Program-made: the position numbers and the translations under genes
Assembly: GCF_902506655.1 (NCBI RefSeq)
Contig: NZ_LR734808.1
Span: 682,001-746,000, forward strand
Length of the DNA: 64,000 nucleotides
Origin: Marinoscillum sp. 108
GTDB taxonomy: Bacteria > Bacteroidota > Bacteroidia > Cytophagales > Cyclobacteriaceae
Direction: 5' to 3'
Notes under the pieces: model-generated
Told to the model about the DNA's origin: nothing
Databases searched by the model: none
What the model saw: only the letters and a program-made list of their open reading frames with translations
Part shown: positions 33,861-42,961 of the stretch, in pieces
Layout: each line of letters starts with the position of its first letter
How positions within the stretch are numbered: the stretch's first letter is position 1

Positions 33861-34682
33861 ATGGAAAGTGCCGTCAATTTTTTGTCATTTATCAGTTTGA
33901 TTTATGTGATCTTACCCATTCTGTTTCTGATCGGACTGGGGATCTACCTGGCGGCAGGCAAGCCGGTGCCCTCTTCCGGATATGAAAAAATCATCGAGAT
34001 CAGCAAATGGTATATCGTGTCGGTGGCACTTGTTTTCTCTGGAAATCTGGTGAAGGATGGTTTTACCGAAAGGGAAACAGGGATCAAGGAGATGCAGGTT
34101 TACGACAAGTATGTGGACCTGATCCTGGAGGCAGACAACATAGAGAAGAGGTGGAAGCTGGCGGAGTACTTTGCGACCGTCACACCCACAGATCGCCTGA
34201 GGGAGCGATGGGTAGAGTATCAGGGCAAGCTGCAGGACGACTATGATGAGTATAAGAAACTGTTGGCAGACGAGCAGAAACTTGAAAAACTGGACACCTC
34301 TGCGACAGATCCCGAGTCGGCATTGGAAATCATTCAACGTCAGAAAGCCGTGTATGAGCGGCCTCTCGTCTCTAAGGAGCCCACACCTTTTCGGGTGGAT
34401 ATTTTCTACCTGGAAGAAACGATGGCGAGCCGTGACTCCAAAGGAAAGGCGAACCAGCTGGCTCAGCAACTGGCCTCCACAGGGTACCTCGTCAAGGTGA
34501 AGAAGCTGACCACAGCTAAAAATGCTGAAGCAGGCTACCGGGTGAAAAACAACCAAATCCGCAGTGAGGCGTCAGAACTGGATGTAGCCTCGGGCGTCAA
34601 TGCCCTCATTGGCGGGGAGTATGAAATAATAACCATCAGCTACAAAACCCCCAATTACATCAGTGTTTTTGTGGTTGATTGA
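33861..34682 (+). CDS. Membrane-anchored protein of unknown function
   Basis: 273 residues. Two TM helices (about 10-31, LIYVILPILFLIGLGIYLA, and 50-63, WYIVSVALVFSGNLV), then a long charged helical region (~70-180) and a C-terminal ~85-residue domain with FRVDIFYLEET...SKGKANQLAQQLASTGYLVKVKKLT. The last part has the look of an alpha/beta module like the LytR C-terminal or SPOR-like domains, but this is not certain. The next gene in the same direction is a DUF4407 membrane protein 203 bases away; both have TM plus coiled-coil layouts. No function can be given. Confidence 0.7.
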   Translation: MESAVNFLSFISLIYVILPILFLIGLGIYLAAGKPVPSSGYEKIIEISKWYIVSVALVFSGNLVKDGFTERETGIKEMQVYDKYVDLILEADNIEKRWKLAEYFATVTPTDRLRERWVEYQGKLQDDYDEYKKLLADEQKLEKLDTSATDPESALEIIQRQKAVYERPLVSKEPTPFRVDIFYLEETMASRDSKGKANQLAQQLASTGYLVKVKKLTTAKNAEAGYRVKNNQIRSEASELDVASGVNALIGGEYEIITISYKTPNYISVFVVD

Positions 34683-34885
34683 GGGTACTAAGAGGTTTGC
34701 ATTCACATATCGATCGCTTGATGGTGACAACCTCGGAAAGGGCGGAGGCTATACAACTTCCAAGCATTATTTATCGCAACACCGGTAAATCAGCCCTGGT
34801 GGGAGCAAGGGAGTGCAGCAGTACCACGCTTTTAAAAACCCAGCTGGCACGATAACATTGTTTAAAACTCGTCGTTCAATGGTTC

Positions 34886-35938
34886 ATGAACAGGTTAAAA
34901 GTGTTTTTCTGGTTATGCGCCGGAGCAAATAGAGAGATCTTATCCAATTGTCCTTCTGAGTCGAGTAAATATGTGGGAATAGGGGCCACCATATTCTTCA
35001 CAGGCATTTTTGCAGCGCTGGCCGGAGGCTATGCACTCTTCACCGTCTTTGACAGCTATTGGCTGGCCGCAGGCTTTGGCATTCTGTGGGGGCTCATGAT
35101 CTTCAACCTGGACCGGTTCATTGTTTCCAGCATGCGCAAGAATGGCCAGCCCCAGCAGGAATGGCTGCAGGTGCTCCCCAGGCTGGTGCTGGCGCTGGTC
35201 ATCTCCATCGTGATCGCCAAACCTCTGGAGCTCAAGATTTTTGAAAAGGAAGTCGACAGCGAGATCACCTCCATGATGCAGGAGGACCTGGCCCTGAAAG
35301 AACTGACCGTGAAGGAGCGCTTCTCGGCCACCAGAGCGCGACTCAGTGCGGAGGTCCAATCACTCAAGGACGAAATACTGGCCAAAACAGCGAGCAGAAA
35401 TGAACTCCGCCAAATCGCCCGGGAAGAGGCAGATGGCACGGGCGGCACTCAGCAGCGAAATGCCGGACCGATCTACCAAATCAAAAAGGCAGATGCCGAC
35501 AGGGTAGATGCCGAACTGCAGGCGCTCATCGCCACCAACACTCCACAGATTGCTGAAAAAGAACAGGCCATCACCGAGCTGAATACAAGGGAGCAGACAG
35601 AACTCTCCGCCACCGAAGCGGGACAACTGACCGGGCTGGCCTCACGGATAGAGGCACTGGACCGCCTGACCACTAAGAGTTCAGCCATCAATGTGGCCAA
35701 TTGGTTTGTGATGCTGCTATTTCTGGTGGTGGAAACAGCGCCTATTTTCGTGAAACTGATCTCCCAGCGCGGGCCCTATGATTATGTGCTCAAAACCGAA
35801 GAATATGGCTTTGAGGCCTTCCACTATGAGGACCTGGCCAAGGTGAATGCCACGATCAAGAATCGTTCTTCTAAACTCACCAGCGAAGAGGCTGAGTATG
35901 TGAACAGCCGGTTGCAGCTGGGGTTGGATAGGTCATAG
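34886..35938 (+). CDS. DUF4407 domain membrane protein
   Basis: 350 residues, the DUF4407 family over its full length. N-terminus MNRLKVFFWLCAGANREILSNCPSESSKYVGIGATIFFTG is typical. Three TM helices lie in the first ~115 residues, including the signature WGLMIFNLDRFIVSSMRK, then a coiled-coil domain (~120-265), then a final TM helix (~270-290, NWFVMLLFLVVETAPIFVKL) and a conserved tail. Function unknown across the family. The 203-base gap before it has no recognisable element. Confidence 0.92.
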   Translation: MNRLKVFFWLCAGANREILSNCPSESSKYVGIGATIFFTGIFAALAGGYALFTVFDSYWLAAGFGILWGLMIFNLDRFIVSSMRKNGQPQQEWLQVLPRLVLALVISIVIAKPLELKIFEKEVDSEITSMMQEDLALKELTVKERFSATRARLSAEVQSLKDEILAKTASRNELRQIAREEADGTGGTQQRNAGPIYQIKKADADRVDAELQALIATNTPQIAEKEQAITELNTREQTELSATEAGQLTGLASRIEALDRLTTKSSAINVANWFVMLLFLVVETAPIFVKLISQRGPYDYVLKTEEYGFEAFHYEDLAKVNATIKNRSSKLTSEEAEYVNSRLQLGLDRS

Positions 35939-36007
35939 GGTGCTGCTTAGCACAGTTCTCATAAGTTATAAAGACATCCTACAATAAAGGCCTGATGACC
36001 CCTGACG

Positions 36008-37459
36008 CTATTCAGGGAGGATGGTCACAATGACCCTTTTGTACCTCGACAGCTGAGGCTCGCCTCTATCCGTCACCTTCACTATGAAGTGGGCAGTTTC
36101 CTGCTGATCTACTTTCGGCGCTGTGAAATATGCCAGGTGCACATTCTCAGCACCGTTCACCTCTATTGATTTTTTGTAAGTACCAGCCTCGGGATAGTGA
36201 TACCATAGAAAACTGAAACTATCTCCATCGGGGTCTGTGGTGTCAAAGGCATCCAGCGTAAAGCCGGCACCGGATTTCACCGTGATTTGCTCGGGATGGG
36301 TCAATACAGGCACAGGCGGGTGATTGGCTGCCTCATACGACATGAAGCACCAATCCATGCGGGCAGCAAAGTCATTTTGAAAATCATCGCGCCAGCGCCA
36401 TAGCGTGACCTTATCGTCGGAAAAAGTAACACTGTCTGGCTTTACTGAGCGACCATATTCGTTGGGCAGGTAGGGGGTGTAGCGGTCGATGGCATTGGTC
36501 CAGATGGCTCTGGTCTCAGGTGCTATGGTGACGATGGAGCCGCCTTCCTTGGTCTTGGAAAAATCAGGCTGATAAAGTTCATAGCGACCACCCCAGCCAC
36601 CCCACTCGGGATGCTCGGGTTCGTTGAGCCCATTGGGGATCAAGGAGAGAAATGCTGGCGTATCACCTTCTACACCCCAGGCCACATCAGGATATGCTGC
36701 CCCCAAAGGGCCATGATTTTGCTGGATGTTTTGAGCGATCCAGCGATTGCTGATGGTGGTGTTGTCAATGCCCTGCACATAACTATTGATTCCTGTCCAG
36801 GTGGCGCTGCCATAGTCATCGCCGGGACTCACGATGTAGAACAGGTCGGGAAAATTATTCCTGATCCAGATGCCACTGTCATCCTGATCAGAGATGGTGT
36901 AGACCCTGAGTCTCGAAACGTATTTTTTGACTTCAGCTTCTGTTTTGGTTTTTCGGATTTTGTACAATGCCTGAGCGAGGGTATTGGCACCTCCCCAGGT
37001 GGAGATCCATAGTGGGCGATCATCTTCCTGCTCCAGTATTTTGATGATCCACTCTGACCCTTCAGAGTCCATTCCATCACCTACACCTTCCATGCCGTAC
37101 CTGGGCAAACCTTCCTTGACCATCGTCGAGAGTGTTTGAGTCTCAGGAAACCCGGCCTCATGTTTTAGAAGGTTGGGTCGTATTTCACCATAAGCATCAA
37201 TGATTTTATGAATAGATGCCGGATTTACTTCAGAAGTGTGCCAGCAGGAAGTGGTCGCAATGATTCCCTGGATGTCTATTTGATTGGCGTACAAAAACAA
37301 GCGCACCAGTGATTGGCTGTCATCAGGATCAGCTTCTATGTCAGTGAGTATAATTACCCTGTTTTTTTGATAATCCTGAGCATACAGTGTTTGTGAAACA
37401 AGGAGTAGCGAAAACGCGCAAAGCGATAAAACAGCCCTTGGGATTTGAAGAAACATCAT
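36008..37459 (-). CDS. DUF1593 nucleoside-hydrolase-like secreted protein
   Basis: 483 residues with signal peptide (1-~27, cleavage near LYA-QD). The main domain (about 30-330) is DUF1593, related to the inosine-uridine nucleoside hydrolases: the calcium-site motif VIILTDIEADPDDSQSLVR is intact and WISTWGGANTLAQAL and AAYPDVAWGVEGDTPAFL are characteristic. The C-terminal ~90 residues form an Ig/PKD-like domain (PPVPVLTHPEQITVKSGAGFTLDAFDTTDPDGDSFSF). Secreted members are linked with polysaccharide use (Sde182-like). It is monocistronic, with its own promoter region upstream of 37459. Confidence 0.9.
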   Translation of the reverse strand: MMFLQIPRAVLSLCAFSLLLVSQTLYAQDYQKNRVIILTDIEADPDDSQSLVRLFLYANQIDIQGIIATTSCWHTSEVNPASIHKIIDAYGEIRPNLLKHEAGFPETQTLSTMVKEGLPRYGMEGVGDGMDSEGSEWIIKILEQEDDRPLWISTWGGANTLAQALYKIRKTKTEAEVKKYVSRLRVYTISDQDDSGIWIRNNFPDLFYIVSPGDDYGSATWTGINSYVQGIDNTTISNRWIAQNIQQNHGPLGAAYPDVAWGVEGDTPAFLSLIPNGLNEPEHPEWGGWGGRYELYQPDFSKTKEGGSIVTIAPETRAIWTNAIDRYTPYLPNEYGRSVKPDSVTFSDDKVTLWRWRDDFQNDFAARMDWCFMSYEAANHPPVPVLTHPEQITVKSGAGFTLDAFDTTDPDGDSFSFLWYHYPEAGTYKKSIEVNGAENVHLAYFTAPKVDQQETAHFIVKVTDRGEPQLSRYKRVIVTILPE

Positions 37460-37611
37460 GTCGTAGTTGATTGATATAAAACATCAGGATGAGCTTGCCT
37501 CGGAACGTCCCTTTGGCCATCAGCTCAGTGAAGCGAAGTAAATGAAATGTGACAATAAAAACAATCGATTGCGTGAATGATCATTGAAATTTTGTCACGT
37601 CCTGCTTTAGC

Positions 37612-38520
37612 TTAGAATTGCTCAGCTGTGAGCTCCCGATTGATGACTGCACCTGTGAGGTTTCCGGTATATACCGCTGTGGCCACTGAGCGCATCATGG
37701 CCGAATTGTCACCACATGCGTAAACACCGCCGATGGTAGTTTCCTGTAAATCATTCACTTTGATGTATCCAGGTTCAGTGAGTTCGCAGCCCATCGATAG
37801 CGGTATGTCCGAGTGTTGTTTGAAGGGAAGGGCCGCGTATAATGCCCGAAAATCTGATTGCCTCCCGTCTTTGAAAAGCACATTTTGGATTTGCCCGTTT
37901 TGATGCGCTATTTCGTCAATTTCAGTTTCTACGATCTCGATTTTGTTTCGGTCCAGTGTGGCCATTTGGGTAGCTTCAAAATCAGCTTTCCCTGAAGTCA
38001 GGATGGTGAGGTTGTCGGTCAGGTTATTCACCAGACCCGCCAGGTGAAAGGCCCTTTCGCCATTGGCCATAATCCCGGTCTTTTGGTTGCGAAACTCATA
38101 ACCGTGACAATAGGGACAATGGACGACGGAAATGCCCCAGCATTCTGCAAAACCCTTGATGTCAGGCATGATGTCTTTGATGCCTGTAGCAAAGACTAGC
38201 TTCCTGGCATGAAACACTTCGGCAGTTTGAGTGGTGATGGTGAAACCGCTTTTGGTTTTCATTCCGCTGACAGCAAGTCCGTTGAGGAACTTTACAGTCG
38301 GATATTTCAAAACCTGTGATTTGGCCCTGGACGAGAGCTCTCCCGGAGTAACTCCATCCTGTGTTATGAAATTATGAGAGTAGGGTGTTTGCCGATTGCA
38401 GGCAAATCCACTGTCAATGATCAATACGTTGCGTAAGGAGCGACCCAATGCCATGGCGGCAGAAAGGCCTGCATAACTGCCGCCTATGATGATCACATCT
38501 GAAGTTTCATGCTTGTTCAT
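37612..38520 (-). CDS. Thioredoxin-reductase-like FAD/NAD(P) oxidoreductase
   Basis: 302 residues. The FAD-binding motif is VIIGGSYAGLSAAMALGRSL (residues 9-28), the redox pair CPYC sits near residue 135 in VVHCPYCHGYEFR, and the C-terminal FAD motif is GVYACGDNSAMM. This matches the short thioredoxin-reductase-like group often next to regulators (TrxB-like, for example gliotoxin-reductase-type). The NAD(P)-binding GxGxxA motif is altered (GIMANGERAFH), so pyridine nucleotide use may differ. It has no obvious redox partner gene nearby; the partner is unknown. Confidence 0.9.
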   Translation of the reverse strand: MNKHETSDVIIIGGSYAGLSAAMALGRSLRNVLIIDSGFACNRQTPYSHNFITQDGVTPGELSSRAKSQVLKYPTVKFLNGLAVSGMKTKSGFTITTQTAEVFHARKLVFATGIKDIMPDIKGFAECWGISVVHCPYCHGYEFRNQKTGIMANGERAFHLAGLVNNLTDNLTILTSGKADFEATQMATLDRNKIEIVETEIDEIAHQNGQIQNVLFKDGRQSDFRALYAALPFKQHSDIPLSMGCELTEPGYIKVNDLQETTIGGVYACGDNSAMMRSVATAVYTGNLTGAVINRELTAEQF

Positions 38521-39006
38521 ATCACTAAATTCTATTTATGCAATAGAAGAGTACTCGACAAGCGCAGCGAGACGCCCTGCTGCTATTCTATCATTGTCTC
38601 TTTTATGCAATATTGTTGCGTTTATACTTTGGTAAAGATCAGTATTTGCAACAACATTGCAAGAACAAAGTCCGGTAATTTTTAAGAAGAGATAATATTT
38701 CTTTGACGGAATGGCTTCAATGTCTCCAATAATGGGTTGATCCGAATTTTCGAACTTCAGGAGAACTGTTATAACACACTTGAACTTTAGAACTGAACAG
38801 GGTTTTTTGACATTAAATTTTAACAAAACAAACTGGATAATCACAAGCCGGTAGCAGATTTTCTGGGGAGCCACACCTGGTGGCTCCCTTGCTTATGTGT
38901 GGGTAATGTCATGAAGGTGCAACTCACTCAGAAACGTAAATTCAGCTTTCACAGGGTAGGGTTATTATCCCTCTGATCTTTATAAGTGAAATAACCTCTA
39001 ATCAAT
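38521..39006. other. 486-base intergenic region with one strong hairpin
   Basis: No convincing gene. A Cys/Leu/Lys-rich 112-residue frame (38536-38874, minus strand) has no domain or good start. The clear structure is a perfect 9-base stem GGGAGCCAC / GTGGCTCCC at 38866-38888 followed by TTGCTT. The promoter of the large YHYH gene should be in 38890-39006. Confidence 0.55.
38866..38888. terminator. Perfect GGGAGCCAC/GTGGCTCCC hairpin
   Basis: Nine perfect base pairs with a five-base loop and a weakly T-rich 3' side. A related hairpin (GGGGAGTCAC...GTGCTCCCC) follows the YHYH gene at 41616-41641, so the two bracket that gene. It could be a terminator for leftward or rightward transcripts or part of a small repeat. 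Confidence 0.45.
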
Positions 39007-41487
39007 ATGTTGAAAAGAAGTGCCTTTCTGCTACTCACTATCATAGGATTTACAGTACAAGCTCAGAACGTAGATGTCTTTGGTCCACAGCCTTTTCGTG
39101 AGATTTTGGATAACGAGTTCCCAATCAATTCATGGACTCCATCGGCACCTTCTGCGGTAAAAAACCTCCAGTACTTTTTGTTACTGGACGCAGAAACAAA
39201 GTCGAATGTAGTCACCCTGTCAGATGACAACTCCACCCTTGCAATATCTTCGGTAGGTGACGTTATACACACCTACGGAACTGTATTAAGAGGTGTATTA
39301 CAGATCGTAGATATTAACTCCGATACGGATGATGATTTCGCTAATAAGTATCGAATGGTTCCTTTATTGCATAGCTATTTTGCACTCAATTACTCATCCG
39401 GGAGCTCAGAGGTTTTCGCTGTGGATGTGGGCTCTTACTATGTGGAGGAAGCCACAGGGAGCGGATACCTTGTGGTGGAATTTGATGGGACTCCGGATGC
39501 GGTGATACTGAGTGCTTCCGGCCAGTATACCTACAATGGTACTACTGGTCTTCAGGAAGAAAACTCGAGCTGGACGCGACAGTGGTTCGTATTGGACAAT
39601 GGAAAACTCTCTTTAACGGGGGATGAAGCTGACGCCACTACTTTTTTCATGGCCGATGCTCGTGATCTGATCGATAACATAATTGACGATGGGTCGGATT
39701 TTGACCCCTCGGGCATAGATTGGCAAACCAACCCCTTTGCGGCGTATCCGGAAGGCCTTTGGAAATATGAAGAAAGTGATTTTAATGGCTCATTTCTGAT
39801 GGACGTGGACGAAGCTTATATGCCGCAGTTTGGTGATCATGAGAGCACACTTGATGCCGCTGTGGAAGCCCTCAATGAGATCGAAAGCACGCTGACCACC
39901 AACGGTGAATCCCTGCGTTATGACAAGGAGGTGTATCTGACTTTCCGTGAAAACCTGCTCTCAAGGACCCTCTCATTAACAGATATCTATAATGGCCGAC
40001 TCAATGAACGGTTGGTAGCTTATGTGTATTTTACCAATGCAGCCGATGATTCTGGCGCGCATCATCCCTTTATGGTGATCGCCTCACATAATATTTCAGA
40101 TAGCCCAAATTACTTGATTGACGTGTCGCGACCTCCGGGAGATGGATCCGGTGGGGGCTATGCAGAACAATCAATCACCCGAAACGCAGTGTTGGGCTAT
40201 TTTCTAATCAAAATACCTCTGAAAGATTATGGGGTAATCGATCAGTTAACGGACAATGACCTGAGTCCTTATGGAATACTGGCAGATGAGCTGGATACTG
40301 ATCCTTCGGACTATGATGTGTATAACTATGTAGGTCCAAGCTCCCAGGCCATCGCCATTGATGGTGTGGTTGTCTACCCTGGGTATAACAACAATCTACG
40401 CTTTGCTGCCGAAGATGGTGAGATCACCAGTACCGGGATTCACGTTGGAAGGGGAATGGGATTACACTATCATGCAGATGGACATGGTTTTAACCAAAAC
40501 GGGCTTAATCTTTATAATCTGGCAGATTATGAGGGGAAGAATCACCCACCAATGATTGGGTTTGGTTATGATGGCCTTGTGATGTTTGGTCGGTATGAAG
40601 AAGGTTATGCCTCCATGGCGGGTTATGGTGAGGCACTGGATGATTATGGAGGACACGACCATGATGGATTTGGGTATCATTACCATGCTTTTTCAAAATC
40701 CTTTGAAGCCCAGGGACCAGTAGGAGGTGAGCCCATACCTTTCACACAACATTTTTTCAATGTGGGTGCCTGGCGAGGTAATATCAACGGCATCCCTGGT
40801 TTTTTGGAGGTAACTCCACAGCAGCTGAAGAATGAGGACATAGGCAGATATGCCGGAGCCTCCTATGAGTCGGGCGAACCAGGCCCTGGCTCGGTAGAGG
40901 TAGAGGCCTGCGAAAGTTATGTGTGGGAGGGAACGACCTACACCACTTCAGGTACCTATACAGTTACATTGACCAACGCCTCAGGTGGGGACAGTCTGGT
41001 GACGCTGGAACTTACCATTTGGGAAGAACCTGTTGTCTTGGTGACCGCAAGCGATGGAGTGCTCATGGCAGAAGAGCAGGAGGGAGTGACTTATCAATGG
41101 TATGATTGTGAAAAAGATGCTTCAATTGAAAATCAAACCAATTCATCATTTACCCCGATGGGACCCGGGAGTTTTGCCGTGAATGTTTCAAATGGTCCCT
41201 GCTCTGTCTTATCGGCATGTGTGGAGGTAGATGAGACGATTCTCAGTACCGAACCAGCCAATGGGATATTGGTTTACCCCAATCCGGTAACCACCGACTT
41301 TCGGATTTTGGGCATTTCTGAGCCAACCCGGGTCACGGTGATGAGCATCTCCGGTCAGATCATTTCACAAATCACTGACATCAACTCTGACACGGATATC
41401 CCAGTCCCCAAACCTCCGGGGGTTTACCTGATTAAGATTGATCTGGGAGATAAAGTACTTCTGAAGAGAATAATCACGACTTTCTAA
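39007..41487 (+). CDS. Large YHYH-domain protein secreted by T9SS
   Basis: 826 residues. Signal peptide 1-19 (TVQA-QN). Residues ~20-440 are an unrecognised Asp/Ser-rich secreted region. About 450-590 is a YHYH domain: LHYHADGHGFN, PPMIGFGYDGLVMFGRYEEG and the final GGHDHDGFGYHYHAFS with the His-rich motif that gives the family its name, probably a metal site. Residues ~650-740 hold Ig-like repeats and ~750-826 a type A T9SS sorting domain (LVYPNPVTTDFRI...GVYLIKIDLGDKVLLKRII). It is exported to the surface or medium. Function of YHYH proteins is unknown. Confidence 0.88.
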   Translation: MLKRSAFLLLTIIGFTVQAQNVDVFGPQPFREILDNEFPINSWTPSAPSAVKNLQYFLLLDAETKSNVVTLSDDNSTLAISSVGDVIHTYGTVLRGVLQIVDINSDTDDDFANKYRMVPLLHSYFALNYSSGSSEVFAVDVGSYYVEEATGSGYLVVEFDGTPDAVILSASGQYTYNGTTGLQEENSSWTRQWFVLDNGKLSLTGDEADATTFFMADARDLIDNIIDDGSDFDPSGIDWQTNPFAAYPEGLWKYEESDFNGSFLMDVDEAYMPQFGDHESTLDAAVEALNEIESTLTTNGESLRYDKEVYLTFRENLLSRTLSLTDIYNGRLNERLVAYVYFTNAADDSGAHHPFMVIASHNISDSPNYLIDVSRPPGDGSGGGYAEQSITRNAVLGYFLIKIPLKDYGVIDQLTDNDLSPYGILADELDTDPSDYDVYNYVGPSSQAIAIDGVVVYPGYNNNLRFAAEDGEITSTGIHVGRGMGLHYHADGHGFNQNGLNLYNLADYEGKNHPPMIGFGYDGLVMFGRYEEGYASMAGYGEALDDYGGHDHDGFGYHYHAFSKSFEAQGPVGGEPIPFTQHFFNVGAWRGNINGIPGFLEVTPQQLKNEDIGRYAGASYESGEPGPGSVEVEACESYVWEGTTYTTSGTYTVTLTNASGGDSLVTLELTIWEEPVVLVTASDGVLMAEEQEGVTYQWYDCEKDASIENQTNSSFTPMGPGSFAVNVSNGPCSVLSACVEVDETILSTEPANGILVYPNPVTTDFRILGISEPTRVTVMSISGQIISQITDINSDTDIPVPKPPGVYLIKIDLGDKVLLKRIITTF

Positions 41488-41615
41488 TCTTTCGGTCTTT
41501 CGGGATTGACCTGAGAAAATCTTATTAACCATTAGCGGATGGTTGATTTGATCATGTGGCTTTAGTGAAGGTGTGAAAGGTAGATTCAGAATAAGTGTGG
41601 TGGCAGCTGATTTAT

Positions 41616-41641
41616 GGGGAGTCACAGCCGATGTGCTCCCC
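41616..41641. terminator. Hairpin after the YHYH gene
   Basis: GGGGAGTCAC and GTGCTCCCC form an imperfect stem in the 328-base gap 41488-41815. The first six to nine bases resemble the hairpin at 38866-38888. Confidence 0.4.
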
Positions 41642-41690
41642 ATGCTTTGTTATGCCCGGTTGCGAATTCCAGGTTCAATCGGGTTGTGAT

Positions 41691-41828
41691 TTAGTCGACC
41701 AACTCATTCAGTCTGGACCAGCGGTCTTCTGGTATAGTTGAAACACCAACAAACTGAAATTTTCCGAACACGCTGTCCGGGGCATTTTGCTTCACCTCAT
41801 TAAACAGTTGGTGCTTTAATCCAATTCC
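41691..41828 (-). pseudogene. Short coding-like remnant without start codon
   Basis: On the minus strand an in-frame stretch reads HQLFNEVKQNAPDSVFGKFQ and FVGVSTIPEDRWSRLNELVD before a TAA at 41693-41691. The amino-acid composition is protein-like, but the frame is closed by a TGA just upstream and has no ATG. It directly follows and overlaps the end of the gene at 41816-42529 in another frame, so it could be a frameshifted C-terminal extension of that gene or a decayed duplicate. Confidence 0.35.
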
Positions 41829-42529
41829 TCAAGTAGTTGGGAATTTGCTTTCATTATTTTTGATTCCAGGTTATACAAATCTTCCAGTACTGGCATGAGC
41901 CCTTTTTGCGCTCCGCTGTAAACCAGTTGTACGGCACTTTCACTTGTTTTTAAGTAAGTTTCGATCAGCGCATTGACGGTTCCCAGCTTTTCAACCAGCG
42001 CAATGTCCATCTCCGTAATAGTGCCTGTGGCTTTGGCAAGATCCCATGACTGATTATTCAAGTCAGGTATTTTAAGCTCTACATTTCCCAACCCCAATAC
42101 CTGTAGGGTGCCCGCTTCCAGCTTGAGGTCAAATACGCTGTTATCTAGAATTAATACACGATCACCACCTTCTTGCACTACCTGTACAGTGTGATATTCC
42201 TTTTGTCCAAAAAGTAAAGCAGTTTTAAAAAAATCAACCAGTTTGGAGTTATTGTTTACATCAAAATCCAAGTCGGATGTTGAAACCGCTAGCAGGAGAT
42301 TTTGGTTTGAATATAGTTTTTGCAAAAGGTCTCCACGATAGGTATGAGACTGTCTGATCAGTGAATCATTCCTTTGTACCTCCTTAAGAATGGATTTTTC
42401 AACCTTCACAAGATTGGCATTTAATGCGGAAGATTCGCGCCAACCATTTAATACCAAAGCAAGAATTACGGCAAAAACGACGGAAACAAACTCTAGAATT
42501 AATTGCTGTTTATTGATCTTATTTTTCAT
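41816..42529 (-). CDS. DUF6090-like single-pass membrane protein
   Basis: 237 residues. The N-terminus QQLILEFVSVVFAVILALVLNGWRE is the hallmark of a widespread Bacteroidota family of single-TM proteins. The rest is a helical extracytoplasmic domain with ESALNANLVKVEKSILKEVQRNDSLI and VQVVQEGGDRVLIL. Function unknown. Monocistronic on the minus strand; the 432-base gap upstream holds a terminator and two repeat units. A coding-like remnant in another frame overlaps its 3' end and runs beyond it, see 41691-41828. Confidence 0.8.
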   Translation of the reverse strand: MKNKINKQQLILEFVSVVFAVILALVLNGWRESSALNANLVKVEKSILKEVQRNDSLIRQSHTYRGDLLQKLYSNQNLLLAVSTSDLDFDVNNNSKLVDFFKTALLFGQKEYHTVQVVQEGGDRVLILDNSVFDLKLEAGTLQVLGLGNVELKIPDLNNQSWDLAKATGTITEMDIALVEKLGTVNALIETYLKTSESAVQLVYSGAQKGLMPVLEDLYNLESKIMKANSQLLEELD

Positions 42530-42722
42530 GGTTTAACTATTTCGCTCATGATCCTAATACTCTGCTAGTTCAGTGTTTTCAAAAGTAAGCTGGGTTTCAT
42601 TCAGATGGTCAAATATGTGTGAGGTGTCATAATAGCTCATCTGAGATCAAATATGCAGTTTCGTATCTGAAGCCCAGAGTAGTACTAAACTAGTGAATTT
42701 TCTAATACCCTCACCCAGACAT

Positions 42723-42750
42723 AAAAAAGGCGCCATTTGGCGCCTTTTTA
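42723..42750. terminator. Bidirectional rho-independent terminator
   Basis: AAAAAAGGCGCC-ATTT-GGCGCCTTTTTA is a perfect hairpin with A- and T-runs on both sides. It lies after the SRPBCC-VOC gene (minus strand, ends 42962) beyond the two repeat units. Confidence 0.85.
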
Positions 42751-42811
42751 GGTTAGCTGACTCAACGAGATTATTAAGAATAAAACGCCCTCATAACCCC
42801 TGACCATCAAT

Positions 42812-42926
42812 GGATTCCGGTATTCGTTCTGCGCTATGCTCGGTCCGAAACCGGATGACGTTAAGGGATTGAACGAACTAGTATCGTTCATTCCGGTTTG
42901 CAAGGCACGAAGCAATACCGGAATCT
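42812..42926. repeat. Two ATTCCGGT/ACCGGAAT repeat units
   Basis: Units at 42812-42859 (core TATTCGTTCTGCGCTATGCT) and 42886-42926 (core GCAAGGCACGAAGCAAT) in the gap 42530-42961. They belong to the family that flanks the GIY-YIG gene, 37 kb away, showing the family is dispersed. The rest of the gap holds the terminator at 42723 and nothing else recognisable. Confidence 0.85.
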
Positions 42927-42961
42927 CATCCGATGCAGTGTCCTTTAGCGACTCGCTGCGC

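Noticed and set aside
33912-34556. 214-residue antisense frame over the 33861 gene
   Set aside because: No domain, Cys/His/Gln-rich shadow composition, and the plus-strand gene has a credible start, TM helices and end.
36008-37459. Classical inosine-uridine nucleoside hydrolase
   Set aside because: The calcium motif is present but the rest follows DUF1593 with an added Ig-like domain and a signal peptide, so a cytosolic nucleoside hydrolase role is unlikely.
38536-38874. 112-residue frame upstream of the thioredoxin-reductase-like gene
   Set aside because: Cys/Leu/Lys-rich, no domain, no signal, unlike neighbours in composition; more likely noncoding.
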